Shown piece after piece: positions 46,853 to 56,501 of a stretch of DNA of 64,000 nt (position 1 is the first letter of the stretch; each line of letters begins with the position of its first letter). Under the pieces are notes generated by a model, which was not told the DNA's origin, did not search any database, and saw only the letters and a list, made by a program, of their open reading frames with translations. The stretch comes from Bacteroidota bacterium (lineage in GTDB: Bacteria; Bacteroidota; Bacteroidia; Bacteroidales; Lentimicrobiaceae), in assembly GCA_009773455.1 (NCBI GenBank), contig WSXU01000003.1, forward strand, positions 190,834-254,833. Direction: 5' to 3'. The translations under genes and the position numbers were made by a program.

Positions 46853-48922
46853 GTGAAAAGGATATTCATAGTTGCTTTATTCTTCCTTGTTGCGGTTCTG
46901 AGCCTTTTTTCGCAGGAGCAGAAAATCAAAAGGTCGGATATAATCGAAAACCTGAAGGGAATTCCATATTATATTCATTTTGTGAATTCAGGGGAAACCC
47001 TGAAGGCTCTTGCAGATGCCTATTCTGTAACTACAGAAGAAATCGTTCAGGCAAATCCGGAGATTACCAATGGGCTGAAGGCCAACCAGGTTTTGAAAAT
47101 TCCAATGAAACCTGACAGGCCAGATGTTTCTCCATCAACCACGGCAACACCGGTTAATGAGAAAGGTGATTTGCAACCTGTTCCGGGTACCAGGATGCAT
47201 ACCATTGAACCTAAAGAGACCTGGTACGGGATTTCCAGGTTCTATCGCGTTCCGGTTAAGGATCTGATCTCTGCCAATCCCGGAGTTGATACACTTAAAG
47301 TCGGTATGTCGGTCTCCATTCCTGATCTGAGCGCTGAGAAACAACCGGAAGCCAGGCAGGGTATGCTTCAACACACCGTGCAGCCTCAGGAAACCATCTA
47401 TAGTTTAACAAAGAAGTACAACATAACCGCTGAGGAACTTCAAAAGGCCAATCCGGAACTGACCGAAGGACTGAAAGCCGGCCAGCTGCTGAATATTCCA
47501 TCGGGGCAGGATGTGAAGACAGACCCGGAACCACTGAATAACTCACTGGTGATTACAAAGGAATCTTACAGGGAACATGTCGTTGAAAAGAAGGAAACAC
47601 TTTACAGCATTGCGAAGCTGTACGGTGTTGAAATCGGTGATATTATTAAAGCCAATCCGGCGGTGACCGGGGAGCTGAAAAAGAATGATGTGCTCAGGAT
47701 TCCAATTCCCGGTGCCGTAGAATCTGAAACAATCCTACCTGATAAAGTACTCCCCGATAATAAAAAGGAACCCGTTCCTGACAGGAAAAGCGAAGGGCCC
47801 TGCGATCCGGAAGGCAAAAAAAATCAGTCATATACGGTTGCTTTGCTGATTCCTTTTATGCTTGAAGAAGCCGACAGCATCAACACCGGTGATCCGTCTT
47901 CATTGCGTCTGCCCTCTGAATACCATTCGCTTGATTTTATCCAGTTTTATGAAGGTGCACTGATTGCAGTCGATTCACTCACCAATGCAGGTATGAAAGT
48001 CAAAGTGCTTGTGTTTGATGTTGATGCCGGTGAACATGTGACCAAAACCCGGAAGATTCTGGCCAGGGCTGAAATGGCAGATGTAGATCTGATCATCGGT
48101 CCGTTCTTTGCAAAGAGTTTCGAACTGGTGGCATCGTTCGCGGCCAGCCATTCCATCCCTGTAATCAATCCTCTGACCCAGAGATCTGAAATTGTCCAGG
48201 ATAACCCTTATGTATTTAAAGTACAGCCTTCATCCAGGAGTCAGTACAATGAAACAGCACGTTATATAGGCAATGAATTCGCTGGTTCAAATGTGCTTAT
48301 CATCCGTCGGAACAACGAGGAGAACAGCAGCATGGCCGCTGATCTCAAATCAGCCCTCGATAAATACGGGAATGGCATGATCAGGGTAAAAGAAGCGGTT
48401 TACAGCCAGTCGTTCGATGCCGGGTTGTTCAATAACCTGGTCTCCGGGAAGAAGAATGTTGTTGTTGTCCTTACCTCCGATAAAGCGCTGTTGCCGGCAT
48501 TGCTACGTAAAATGAACGATGCCCGGTCAAAATACGACATCACGGTATTCGGACTTCCGGAGTGGGAAAATATGGAACTCGACAGTCAGTATCTGCTGAA
48601 TCTGAATACTCACCTGTATAACGGATGGTTTGTCGATTACAGCGACCAGGCTGTACAATCATTTGTCGGCACCTTTAAGACACGATTCGCAACAGAACCT
48701 GTTCTTGAGAATTATGCTTTTCTTGGATATGATATCAGTTTCTATTTTCTCAGCAATCTTTTCACTTATGGCCGGGCTTTCAGCAAATGCCTGAGCGCTG
48801 TTGATCATAAGGGACTGAGCACCGGGTTTACATTCCGGAAGAATGATTCTGGCGGCTATGAAAATACGGCTTCATCGGTATATGAATTAAAGGATTACAA
48901 GCGGAAACTCGTTAACAGATAG
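46853..48922 (+). CDS. Four-LysM protein fused to periplasmic-binding-protein-like domain
   Basis: 689 residues from a GTG at 46853; the nearby ATG codons lead at once to a stop. Signal peptide RIFIVALFFLVAVLSLFSQ. Four LysM domains: HFVNSGETLKALADAYSV (about 40-85), HTIEPKETWYGISRFY (115-160), HTVQPQETIYSLTKKY (172-217) and HVVEKKETLYSIAKLY (240-285). From about 325 a type I periplasmic-binding fold follows (YTVALLIPFMLEEADS, VDLIIGPFFAKSF, VINPLTQRSE, ENYAFLGYDIS). LysM binds glycan chains, so the protein probably sits on peptidoglycan in the periplasm. The 3' end runs into a heptad repeat. Confidence 0.88.
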   Translation: MKRIFIVALFFLVAVLSLFSQEQKIKRSDIIENLKGIPYYIHFVNSGETLKALADAYSVTTEEIVQANPEITNGLKANQVLKIPMKPDRPDVSPSTTATPVNEKGDLQPVPGTRMHTIEPKETWYGISRFYRVPVKDLISANPGVDTLKVGMSVSIPDLSAEKQPEARQGMLQHTVQPQETIYSLTKKYNITAEELQKANPELTEGLKAGQLLNIPSGQDVKTDPEPLNNSLVITKESYREHVVEKKETLYSIAKLYGVEIGDIIKANPAVTGELKKNDVLRIPIPGAVESETILPDKVLPDNKKEPVPDRKSEGPCDPEGKKNQSYTVALLIPFMLEEADSINTGDPSSLRLPSEYHSLDFIQFYEGALIAVDSLTNAGMKVKVLVFDVDAGEHVTKTRKILARAEMADVDLIIGPFFAKSFELVASFAASHSIPVINPLTQRSEIVQDNPYVFKVQPSSRSQYNETARYIGNEFAGSNVLIIRRNNEENSSMAADLKSALDKYGNGMIRVKEAVYSQSFDAGLFNNLVSGKKNVVVVLTSDKALLPALLRKMNDARSKYDITVFGLPEWENMELDSQYLLNLNTHLYNGWFVDYSDQAVQSFVGTFKTRFATEPVLENYAFLGYDISFYFLSNLFTYGRAFSKCLSAVDHKGLSTGFTFRKNDSGGYENTASSVYELKDYKRKLVNR

Positions 48923-48958
48923 CAGATAACAGTTAACAGATAACAGTTAACAGATAAA
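48911..48958. repeat. Heptad tandem repeat across a stop codon
   Basis: Units of AGATARC/AGTTAAC run through the TAG stop (48920-48922): AGATAGC, AGATAAC, AGTTAAC, AGATAAC, AGTTAAC, AGATAAA. It is the reverse complement of the GTTAACT-type tracts at 60171 and 61401. Confidence 0.85.
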
Positions 48959-49094
48959 CAATGCTGCGAAATTCAATTTCCATCAGAATATTTTAAATCC
49001 TGTCTGTGCAACCCAGCGTAGTATCATTGCACGCCTGAGTTGGCGGTGGATGCGCATGTATTATTATACTGGTGTTGATGATTTTGTAGTCGGA

Positions 49095-49940
49095 TCAGCG
49101 ACCAAGTTGTCGGCGAATATCCGAACGGATAATCAGGCTCTGCACAGTTTTGGCAATGCCGAAAATCAGGACAAAAGCAAAAATGATGGTCGCTCCGGAG
49201 GGTATATTCCAGTAGTAGGAGATCATCAATCCGGAAACGGAACCCACAATTCCTATAAGAATGGAAAGGAGGATGATCGATCGGAAATTGTTGGTAAACA
49301 GGTTGGCTGTTGATTGCGGTATGGTCAGAAAAGAAATGACCAGGATGATGCCGACAACCCTGATGTTCAGAACAATGGTAAGCGCAACCAGGCTGATGAG
49401 AAGGTATTTGAACAATTGAACCGGGGCTTTGTGGACCCTGGCATATTCTTCGTCGAAAGCGATGAAAATAATAAGGTGGTAAAATCCGGTAAAGAAAAGC
49501 ATCAGAAACAGCGCAAGGGCAGCCATCAGCCAGAGATCAGCCGGACCAACGGTAAGTATGCTGCCAAACAGGTACGACATCAGGTTGGGTGCATAACCAG
49601 GTGTGAGAAAAATAAAGATTATCCCCAGGGCCATCCCCAGCGACCAGAGAATACCAATGGCTGAATCTTCACGGATGTTGGAGCGGCTGGCGACAAATTC
49701 GATACCGATCGCCGACAGGATACTGAACACTGCTGCTCCGGCAACCGGGTTCAGTCCCAGAAACCAGGCTATCCCGATCCCACCGAATGAGGCATGGGTA
49801 ATTCCGCCACTGATAAAAACCATTCGTCGGGCAACAATATAGGTTCCGGCTATACCACAGGTGATGCTGGCCAGCAGGGCAGCCAACAGAGAGTTGGTGA
49901 AAAAACTGTATTTAAACAGATCAAGGATGCTTTCACTCAT
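49095..49940 (-). CDS. znuB: Zinc/manganese ABC transporter permease
   Basis: 281 residues from the ATG at 49940. About eight membrane helices of the ABC-3 family: LLAALLASITCGIAGTYIVARRMVFISGGITHASFGGIGI, then the HKAPVQLFKYLLISLVALTIVLNIRVVGIILVISFLTIPQSTA signature. It imports a divalent metal with the ATPase and binding protein encoded just upstream. The start overlaps the ATPase gene by 8 bp, a sign of coupling. Zinc is preferred because the binding protein has a His-rich loop; manganese remains possible. Confidence 0.9.
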   Translation of the reverse strand: MSESILDLFKYSFFTNSLLAALLASITCGIAGTYIVARRMVFISGGITHASFGGIGIAWFLGLNPVAGAAVFSILSAIGIEFVASRSNIREDSAIGILWSLGMALGIIFIFLTPGYAPNLMSYLFGSILTVGPADLWLMAALALFLMLFFTGFYHLIIFIAFDEEYARVHKAPVQLFKYLLISLVALTIVLNIRVVGIILVISFLTIPQSTANLFTNNFRSIILLSILIGIVGSVSGLMISYYWNIPSGATIIFAFVLIFGIAKTVQSLIIRSDIRRQLGR

Positions 49941-50694
49941 GGGTATGGATATGAATGTGTTCGCCAAGAACCGTGTGGGGCACCTCTCCGTGGGTAATCA
50001 GCTGAATGGGACAGTTGTAGGCTGCCAGCTGGCTTTGTGTGATGATGTTTGACCGGTGATAATGCAGATTCCGGTTAACACAGGCAATAGTTTTAACATA
50101 ACTGGTAATGGTGCCGACATCGTGTGAAACCATCAGTATAGCCATGGTTTTATTCAGTTCTCCAAGCAACTCATAGAGGTCGTGCTCAAATTTGTTGTCA
50201 ACAAAGGTATTGGGTTCATCAAGAATCAGCAGTTTGGGGTTGGCTATGATGGCCCGGCCAAGATAAACACGTTGCATCTGACCGCCCGAAAGATCCCCGA
50301 TGCTTTTTTTCTGCAGATGGCCGATGCCCATCAGCTCAAGGATTTCTACAGCCCTGACCCGGTCGCTGCGGTGATAGGCCCTGAAACCCTGCTTCACCGA
50401 CATCAGCCCTGAAAGAACCACTTCAATTACAGTAATGGGAAACTTCTTATCGGTCTGGCTAACCTGGGGCAGATAACCGATCAGGTTCCTTTCACCCGGA
50501 TTATGAAAAACAATGCTCCCCTGCATGGGTTTCACCAATCCGAGGATCAGCCTGACCAGGGTGGTTTTTCCGCCTCCGTTCGGGCCGATCACGCCGATAA
50601 AATCAAGTTCGCTGATGGCAAAGCTGACATCTTTCAGCACCATCTCACCATCGTAACCGGCGCATACATCCTGTAATTCAAGTATTTCAGCCAT
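49933..50694 (-). CDS. znuC: Zinc/manganese ABC transporter ATP-binding protein
   Basis: 253 residues from the ATG at 50694. Walker A is GPNGGGKTTLVRLI, the signature is LSGGQMQRVYLGRA, Walker B is PKLLILDEP, and the switch is in MVSHDVGT. The C-terminus ends in a short His run (EHIHIHTHE), which could bind metal. It lies between the permease and binding-protein genes in one minus-strand operon. Confidence 0.92.
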   Translation of the reverse strand: MAEILELQDVCAGYDGEMVLKDVSFAISELDFIGVIGPNGGGKTTLVRLILGLVKPMQGSIVFHNPGERNLIGYLPQVSQTDKKFPITVIEVVLSGLMSVKQGFRAYHRSDRVRAVEILELMGIGHLQKKSIGDLSGGQMQRVYLGRAIIANPKLLILDEPNTFVDNKFEHDLYELLGELNKTMAILMVSHDVGTITSYVKTIACVNRNLHYHRSNIITQSQLAAYNCPIQLITHGEVPHTVLGEHIHIHTHE

Positions 50695-50706
50695 CACGGA
50701 AATCCG

Positions 50707-51591
50707 TTATTTCATTGCTCCAGTACCGGCAATTTTGCGGGCAATGGAAATGAGGTTATTGCTCCAGTCGGGCGAAGATGGGTTGAATTCCTCAACCCTG
50801 GCGTTTAACTGGCCTGCAATGGTTACAGCATTCTGTTTGTTGAACTGCGAAGATATAAAGATCGTGTTGATTTTCTTTTCCCTGGCTATATCAATCAGTT
50901 CCTTCATATAAGCCGGACTGGGTTCCTTGCCTTCCTGTTCGATGGGGATCTGTGTCAGATTATAATCGCGTGCAAAATACCCCAGTGAAGGATGGTATAT
51001 CATAAAGCAGTTGGCTTTATCAGCCACCAGGATATTCCTGATTGCCTTGTCGAGCGAATCGAGCGAAGCCATAAAACGCAGGTGATTATCCTGATAATAG
51101 GATGTATTTCCCGGGTCAATCAGGGTCAGCGCTTTCAGAATATTGTCGGCCTGACATCTGGCTCCGGAAACCGACAACCAGATGTGCGGATCCGTTCCGC
51201 CTTCATGGGCATGACCATTGTGTTCATGGGCTTCACCACTCATCAGATTATAACCTTCTGATGTATTGAAAATTTTCAATCCGGGATTGCTTCCCGAGAG
51301 TTTCCCGAGCCAGCTTTTTTCCACATCAAGATGCCCAACCTTAAAATAAGCTGATGAATTGCCGGTTTCAATCATCTGACGGGCAGTAGGCTCGTAGGTT
51401 TCATGATTGGCCTCTTCAGGTATCAATACATTGATGCGGAATTTATCCCCTGCAAGGTGGCTCAGAATGTATTTCTGCGGTAGAATGGTAACCGTGATTA
51501 CCTTGTCCTTTTGATTTTTTGCAGGATTATTCCGGCAGGAGACCAAGGCCAAAACACTAAATACCAGAGAAATAAATAGAAAACGGAACAT
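50707..51591 (-). CDS. znuA: Zinc ABC transporter substrate-binding lipoprotein
   Basis: 294 residues from the ATG at 51591, lipobox Cys after VFSVLALVS. Cluster 9 (TroA/ZnuA) family: VTVTILPQKYILSHLAGD, NHETYEPTARQM (metal-ligand His), the His-rich loop EAHEHNGHAHEGGTDPHIW, MIYHPSLGYFARDY. The loop is typical of zinc proteins. First gene of the operon. The 388-bp region in front may include its control, but I see no Zur box I can vouch for. Confidence 0.92.
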   Translation of the reverse strand: MFRFLFISLVFSVLALVSCRNNPAKNQKDKVITVTILPQKYILSHLAGDKFRINVLIPEEANHETYEPTARQMIETGNSSAYFKVGHLDVEKSWLGKLSGSNPGLKIFNTSEGYNLMSGEAHEHNGHAHEGGTDPHIWLSVSGARCQADNILKALTLIDPGNTSYYQDNHLRFMASLDSLDKAIRNILVADKANCFMIYHPSLGYFARDYNLTQIPIEQEGKEPSPAYMKELIDIAREKKINTIFISSQFNKQNAVTIAGQLNARVEEFNPSSPDWSNNLISIARKIAGTGAMK

Positions 51592-51817
51592 AGTCAAAGA
51601 TTATTTATTCAGGGAAACACGATTCAAATATGTTCTGAACATGATTGCAAAACTACAATAATTCACAGGATGCTTAACAATCCTTTGAAAGGTTTGTTTA
51701 AGACAATTGGTTTCCGGTGAGTGTGCGAATAATCTGAGGAAATATCATAAATTTCTTGAAGAAATATTCTGCTGCATTTCCTGTAACTTCAATCTATATG
51801 ACTTGTTAACAGCTTTA

Positions 51818-51835
51818 TTGTTAATTGATTAACAA
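51818..51835. promoter_or_regulatory. Perfect 8-bp-arm palindrome, possible operator
   Basis: TTGTTAAT-TG-ATTAACAA. It lies 227 bp before the znuA start and 145 bp before the atpE start, so it could serve either gene. AT-rich palindromes can arise by chance; the regulator is unknown. Confidence 0.4.
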
Positions 51836-51922
51836 TTATGTTATTAAGTTATATATCTGAATAACAAACTATTACAATTGATTCCGGAGCTAATAATTAT
51901 TCGTTACCGGAGCAAATTTTAT

Positions 51923-51952
51923 TTTCAGGCTAAGAAATATCCTTTATTTTTG
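51923..51952 (+). promoter_or_regulatory. V-ATPase operon promoter
   Basis: TATTTTTG (51945-51952) is a full -7 match. TTTC at 51923-51926 is a near -33 box at 18 bp. The first start codon is at 51980. Confidence 0.55.
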
Positions 51953-51979
51953 CTCTTATAATTCGATAAATCGTCACAT

Positions 51980-52579
51980 ATGGAAAATAAACTTCAGGAA
52001 CTCACCCGGAAGATCTACGATGAAGGCATTGAAAAAGCCAGGCAGGAAGCTGCAGTCATTCTGGGGGAGGCCCGGAAACAGGCTGATGAAGTAACAGAGA
52101 AAGCCCGGAAGGAAGCAGATGAAATTCTGAAACATGCGCGGAACAATGCCGATGAGATGCACCGCAACGCTCAATCAGAGATCAGGATGTCATCAAAACA
52201 GGCAGTGAGTGCCATTCGCCAGCAGATTGCCGCTTTGATTACAGCCAGAGTGGCCGATGCGCCGGTTAAGGAAGCGCTTTCTGATAAAGAATTTATTGGT
52301 GACCTCATCAGAAAAGCCCTGGAGAATTTCAACAGCAATGCTGCGCTTGTGCTCCCGGCAGCCGATGAAAAGGCACTGGAAAAATACTTTGGCAACCGGT
52401 TGAATCAGGTAATCAGCGCAGGTGTTACTGTCACTTTTGACGATAAGATTAAGGGCGGGTTTAAAATAGGGCCAGCGGACAACAGCTACGTCATCAGTTT
52501 TACAGATGAAGACTTTCAGGCCTTTTTCCGCTCCTTTATGCGGCCGAGGACCATTAACCTCTTATTCGGCGGCGAATAA
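51980..52579 (+). CDS. atpE: V-type ATP synthase subunit E
   Basis: 199 residues. The first half is a long, highly charged coiled coil (KIYDEGIEKARQEAAVILGEARKQADE), the second half a compact domain ending ISFTDEDFQAFFRSFMRPRTINLLF. This is the peripheral-stalk subunit that holds the A3B3 head. First gene of an operon of seven; the stop overlaps the next start by one base. Confidence 0.9.
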   Translation: MENKLQELTRKIYDEGIEKARQEAAVILGEARKQADEVTEKARKEADEILKHARNNADEMHRNAQSEIRMSSKQAVSAIRQQIAALITARVADAPVKEALSDKEFIGDLIRKALENFNSNAALVLPAADEKALEKYFGNRLNQVISAGVTVTFDDKIKGGFKIGPADNSYVISFTDEDFQAFFRSFMRPRTINLLFGGE

Positions 52580-53421
52580 TGATCAGGCAGAATTACTACT
52601 ACCTTGTTGCCGGTTTGCCTGATGTTACCATCGAGCAGGGTAAATTGCAGTTTGGTACCGCAGAATTCAGGGAAGAACTGAAAACAGGCCTGTCGAAAGG
52701 TGACTATAGCCAGATGGAATTGCTCTTCCTGGCAGATGATAACCGGAATCTGCTTAACCTCCTCCTAAAGGAGAACAGACCCCTTCTGGCAACCGGGGTA
52801 TATCAGCCTGATTTTCTTGCTGAAGAAATCAAAGAACCGGAAAACATCAGGTCCTATATGAAGCGGTTCATCGAAAGCTTCAGGGCTGAGACCCGCCTGT
52901 ACCCGAACCTTTCTTTCGAGAATGAACTTTCAACACTCTGGTTCGAAGAGTTGCTTTCTACACGGAATGAATTCCTCCGCGACTGGTTCTCTTTTGAACT
53001 GAATCTGAAGAACGTGATCCTGGTGCTTTCGGCACGGAAGAATGGCCTGTCTTGGGAAAACCAGGTGATCGGCAACAATCCCGTAGCTGACATTATCCGT
53101 AAAAGCAATGCCCGCGACCTTGGATTATCAGCCGAATGGCCGTGGATAGAAAAGGTACTGCAGATCACCGATACAGACGATATTCTCCTGCGTGAGAAAG
53201 CCATAGATCTCCTTCGGTGGAATTACCTGGACGAACTTAATACCTTCAACTACTTTACGGTGGAAGTACTGATGGCTTATTATCTGAAACTGGACATCAT
53301 CGAACGCTGGCTGAAGCTCGATTATGCCACAGGTGAGGAGATGTTCAGGCGTATGCTTGGTGAATTACAAAACAGTTATGAATTTCCTAATGAGTTTTCA
53401 ATAAAAGATGGAAAAAAATAA
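52579..53421 (+). CDS. DUF2764 protein in the V-ATPase operon
   Basis: 280 residues starting MIRQNYYYLVAGLPDV, with all-helical character (YMKRFIESFRAETRLYPNLS, KVLQITDTDDILLREKAIDLL). It matches DUF2764, which occurs only in V-ATPase operons of Bacteroidota and relatives. It occupies the place of subunit C between E and A, has a similar length and helical make-up, and may replace C as the connector between stator and rotor. That role is inferred. Overlaps subunit A by 14 bp. Confidence 0.85.
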   Translation: MIRQNYYYLVAGLPDVTIEQGKLQFGTAEFREELKTGLSKGDYSQMELLFLADDNRNLLNLLLKENRPLLATGVYQPDFLAEEIKEPENIRSYMKRFIESFRAETRLYPNLSFENELSTLWFEELLSTRNEFLRDWFSFELNLKNVILVLSARKNGLSWENQVIGNNPVADIIRKSNARDLGLSAEWPWIEKVLQITDTDDILLREKAIDLLRWNYLDELNTFNYFTVEVLMAYYLKLDIIERWLKLDYATGEEMFRRMLGELQNSYEFPNEFSIKDGKK

Positions 53422-55177
53422 ATTGACAACCGGAAAGGTTGCAGGCATCATCGCCAACCTTGTGATTGTGGATGTTGACGGGCCGGTTTCGCAGAACGAA
53501 ATCTGTTATATCAACCTTGGCGGGGTAAGACTGATGGCTGAAGTTATCAAGGTGCTGGGCACCAAGGCTTACACCCAGGTGTTTGAAAGCACCCGAGGGC
53601 TGAAGATAGGTGAAAGCGTTGATTTCATGGGTCATATGCTCGAGGTAACACTGGGCCCCGGTATCCTTTCACGCAATTTCGATGGTCTGCAGAATGATCT
53701 CGATAAGATGGAAGGAACTTTCCTGAAACGCGGTGAATATACTGCTCCGATCAATGTTGATCAGGAGTGGCCTTTCACCCCTCTGGCCAAAGCCGGCGAC
53801 AGTGTGATGGCGGGTGACTGGCTGGGTGAGGTAAAGGAAAACTGGATCGGACACAAAATCATGGTTCCTTTCAAGTTTGAAGGTAAATACACTGTAAAAA
53901 GTGTAAAGGCCGGAGGAACCTACAAGGCATCCGATACCATCGCAGTGCTGACCGACAGGGATGGTCGTGAGGTAAATGTGAGCATGGTGCAGAAATGGCC
54001 GGTAAAGGTACCCATCAAAGCATACACCGATAAACCCAGACCATTCAGACTGATGGAAACTGGTGTCCGCATCATCGACACCATGAATCCCATTGTTGAG
54101 GGTGGAACCGGATTTGTTCCGGGTCCGTTCGGATCGGGTAAGACCGTTTTGCAGCATGCCCTGTCGAAACAGGCCGAAGCCGACCTCATCATTGTTGCTG
54201 CCTGCGGCGAACGTGCCAATGAGGTTGTTGAAATTTTCACCGAATTCCCCGAGCTGGATGACCCGCGCACCGGACGCAAGCTGATGGAGCGCACCACCAT
54301 CATCGCCAATACTTCCAACATGCCGGTTGCTGCCCGCGAAGCCTCTGTTTATACTGCCATGACCCTGGGTGAATATTATCGTTCAATGGGTCTGAAAGTA
54401 TTGCTGCTGGCCGATTCTACTTCGCGATGGGCACAGGCCCTGCGCGAAATGTCGAACCGCATGGAAGAACTCCCGGGACCTGACGCCTTCCCGATGGACC
54501 TGCCGGCCATTATTTCAAGTTTTTATGCCCGTGCAGGATATGTATACCTGAACAACGGCAGCACGGGTTCCATCACCTTCATCGGAACCGTATCACCGGC
54601 CGGTGGTAACCTTAAAGAACCGGTAACAGAATCTACAAAGAAGGCTGCCCGCTGTTTCTTTGCCCTCTCGCAGCAGCGGGCCGACAGCAAGCGTTACCCG
54701 GCTGTTGACCCCATCGACAGTTATTCAAAATATCTGGAGTACCCTGAGCTACAGGAATACCTGGCTGAAAATATATCACCCGAATGGCTTGCAAATGTGC
54801 TCGAGACCAAAAACCTGCTTCTCCGTGGCAAAGAGGCCTACGAACAGATCAACATCCTGGGCGATGACGGCGTTCCCATCGATTATCACCTCCGCTACTG
54901 GAAGTCTGAAGTCATTGACTTTGTGATTCTGCAGCAGGATGCCTTCGACAAGATCGATGCTTCCACGCCCATCGAAAGGCAGAAAGATATGCTGGGCAAA
55001 GTGCTGGAAGTCTGCCGCACGGGTTTTGACTTCGAAAGTTTTGAAGAGGTAAATCCATATTTCAAACGGGTAATAAATGTTTTCAAGCAAATGAATTATT
55101 CATTGTATCAGTCCGGCGACTTTAAAAAATATGAAGCTGAACTGGATGCGATCATTAAAGAAAGGAAGGCTGCCTGA
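53408..55177 (+). CDS. atpA: V-type ATP synthase catalytic subunit A
   Basis: 589 residues. Catalytic P-loop GPFGSGKTVLQ, followed by ACGERANEVVEIF, the arginine-finger partner region and the non-homologous insert typical of A subunits (residues 90-200, e.g. ENWIGHKIMVPFKFEGKYTV). It hydrolyses or makes ATP in the A3B3 head. Conserved in full length; the stop shares one base with the next start. Confidence 0.97.
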   Translation: MEKNKLTTGKVAGIIANLVIVDVDGPVSQNEICYINLGGVRLMAEVIKVLGTKAYTQVFESTRGLKIGESVDFMGHMLEVTLGPGILSRNFDGLQNDLDKMEGTFLKRGEYTAPINVDQEWPFTPLAKAGDSVMAGDWLGEVKENWIGHKIMVPFKFEGKYTVKSVKAGGTYKASDTIAVLTDRDGREVNVSMVQKWPVKVPIKAYTDKPRPFRLMETGVRIIDTMNPIVEGGTGFVPGPFGSGKTVLQHALSKQAEADLIIVAACGERANEVVEIFTEFPELDDPRTGRKLMERTTIIANTSNMPVAAREASVYTAMTLGEYYRSMGLKVLLLADSTSRWAQALREMSNRMEELPGPDAFPMDLPAIISSFYARAGYVYLNNGSTGSITFIGTVSPAGGNLKEPVTESTKKAARCFFALSQQRADSKRYPAVDPIDSYSKYLEYPELQEYLAENISPEWLANVLETKNLLLRGKEAYEQINILGDDGVPIDYHLRYWKSEVIDFVILQQDAFDKIDASTPIERQKDMLGKVLEVCRTGFDFESFEEVNPYFKRVINVFKQMNYSLYQSGDFKKYEAELDAIIKERKAA

Positions 55178-56496
55178 TGGAAACCAAAGCATTTCAGAAA
55201 ATATATACGAAGGTTACCCAGATAACCAAGGCTACCTGCACACTGCAGGCGAGCGGCATCGGGTATGAAGAGATGGCAACAGTGAATGGTCGCCTGGCCC
55301 AGGTGGTAAAGATCAACGGTGACAATGTAACCCTTCAGATTTTCTCAGGAACGGAAGGCATTCCTACCAATGCTGAAGTCATATTTCTAGGTCGTCCGCC
55401 TGTGCTCAAAGTAGGGGAGGAACTGGCCGGAAGGTTTTTCAACGCTTACGGGCAACCCATCGACGGAGGACCTGAAGTGGAAGGTGAAGAGCGCGAAATC
55501 GGCGGTCCGTCGGTTAACCCTGTGCGCCGCAAGCAACCATCGGAACTCATTGCTACAGGTATTGCAGGTATCGACCTCAACAACACCCTGGTAACCGGGC
55601 AGAAGATTCCTTTCTTTGCTGATCCCGATCAGCCGTTCAACCAGGTGATGGCTATGGTGGCACTCAGGGCAAAGGCAGATAAGATCATCCTTGGCGGGAT
55701 GGGTCTCACCAACGACGACTACCTTTATTATAAGAACGTCTTTGACAATGCAGGTGCCCTCGACCGGATCATCAGTTTTGTGAACACCACTGAAAATCCA
55801 CCGGTGGAGCGTTTGCTGGTTCCCGATATGGCACTGACTGCAGCAGAGTACTTTGCCTATGATAAAAAGGAAACGGTTCTTGTACTGCTGACCGATATGA
55901 CGCTGTATGCCGACGCGCTCAGCATCGTTTCCAACCGTATGGATCAGATTCCTTCGAAAGACAGTATGCCCGGGTCACTTTACAGCGATCTTGCCAAGAT
56001 TTATGAAAAGGCTGTTCAGTTCCCCGAAGGTGGTTCAATCACCATTATTGCAGTAACGACCTTGTCGGGCGGCGATATTACCCATGCCATACCCGATAAC
56101 ACCGGATACATTACCGAAGGTCAGTTGTTCCTCCGCCGCGATTCCGATATCGGAAAGGTAATTGTTGACCCGTTCCGTTCGCTGTCGAGGCTGAAACAGC
56201 TGGTCATCGGAAAGCAAACCCGTAAAGATCACCCGCAGGTTATGAATGCTGCCGTGCGTCTTTATGCCGATGCATCCAATGCGAAGACCAAGCTGGAGAA
56301 TGGTTTCGACCTGACCGACTACGATGTGCGTACCATGAATTTCGCCCGTGAGTATTCGAACGACCTGCTGGCGATTGATGTGAACATCGACACAACCATG
56401 ATGCTTGACAAAGCCTGGGAGTTATTTGGCAAGCACTTTAGTAAAGCAGAAGTCGGCATTAAACAGGAGTTCGTTGATTTATACTGGCCTGCTTAG
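55177..56496 (+). CDS. atpB: V-type ATP synthase subunit B
   Basis: 439 residues, slightly short of the usual 460. It has the beta-barrel start (TKVTQITKATCTLQASGIGYEEMATVNG), the degenerate nucleotide site region LVTGQKIPFFADPDQPFNQV without a Walker A motif, and SLSRLKQLVIGKQTRKDHP. Non-catalytic partner of A. It is followed by a 192-bp repeat-filled gap before D. Confidence 0.95.
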   Translation: METKAFQKIYTKVTQITKATCTLQASGIGYEEMATVNGRLAQVVKINGDNVTLQIFSGTEGIPTNAEVIFLGRPPVLKVGEELAGRFFNAYGQPIDGGPEVEGEEREIGGPSVNPVRRKQPSELIATGIAGIDLNNTLVTGQKIPFFADPDQPFNQVMAMVALRAKADKIILGGMGLTNDDYLYYKNVFDNAGALDRIISFVNTTENPPVERLLVPDMALTAAEYFAYDKKETVLVLLTDMTLYADALSIVSNRMDQIPSKDSMPGSLYSDLAKIYEKAVQFPEGGSITIIAVTTLSGGDITHAIPDNTGYITEGQLFLRRDSDIGKVIVDPFRSLSRLKQLVIGKQTRKDHPQVMNAAVRLYADASNAKTKLENGFDLTDYDVRTMNFAREYSNDLLAIDVNIDTTMMLDKAWELFGKHFSKAEVGIKQEFVDLYWPA

Positions 56497-56501
56497 GCAA
56501 T

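Larger units (their letters stand above)
51592..51979. other. AT-rich divergent control region between znuA and the V-ATPase operon
   Basis: No gene is present. It contains an 18-bp perfect inverted repeat, TTGTTAATTGATTAACAA (51818-51835), and looser repeats such as GTTATT/AATAAC at 51839-51864. The last 60 bp carry the V-ATPase promoter. Confidence 0.55.

Noticed and set aside
51818-51835. Zur box for the zinc operon
   Set aside because: The palindrome is perfect but does not match a Zur consensus I can defend, and it is 227 bp from znuA; kept only as an unassigned palindrome.
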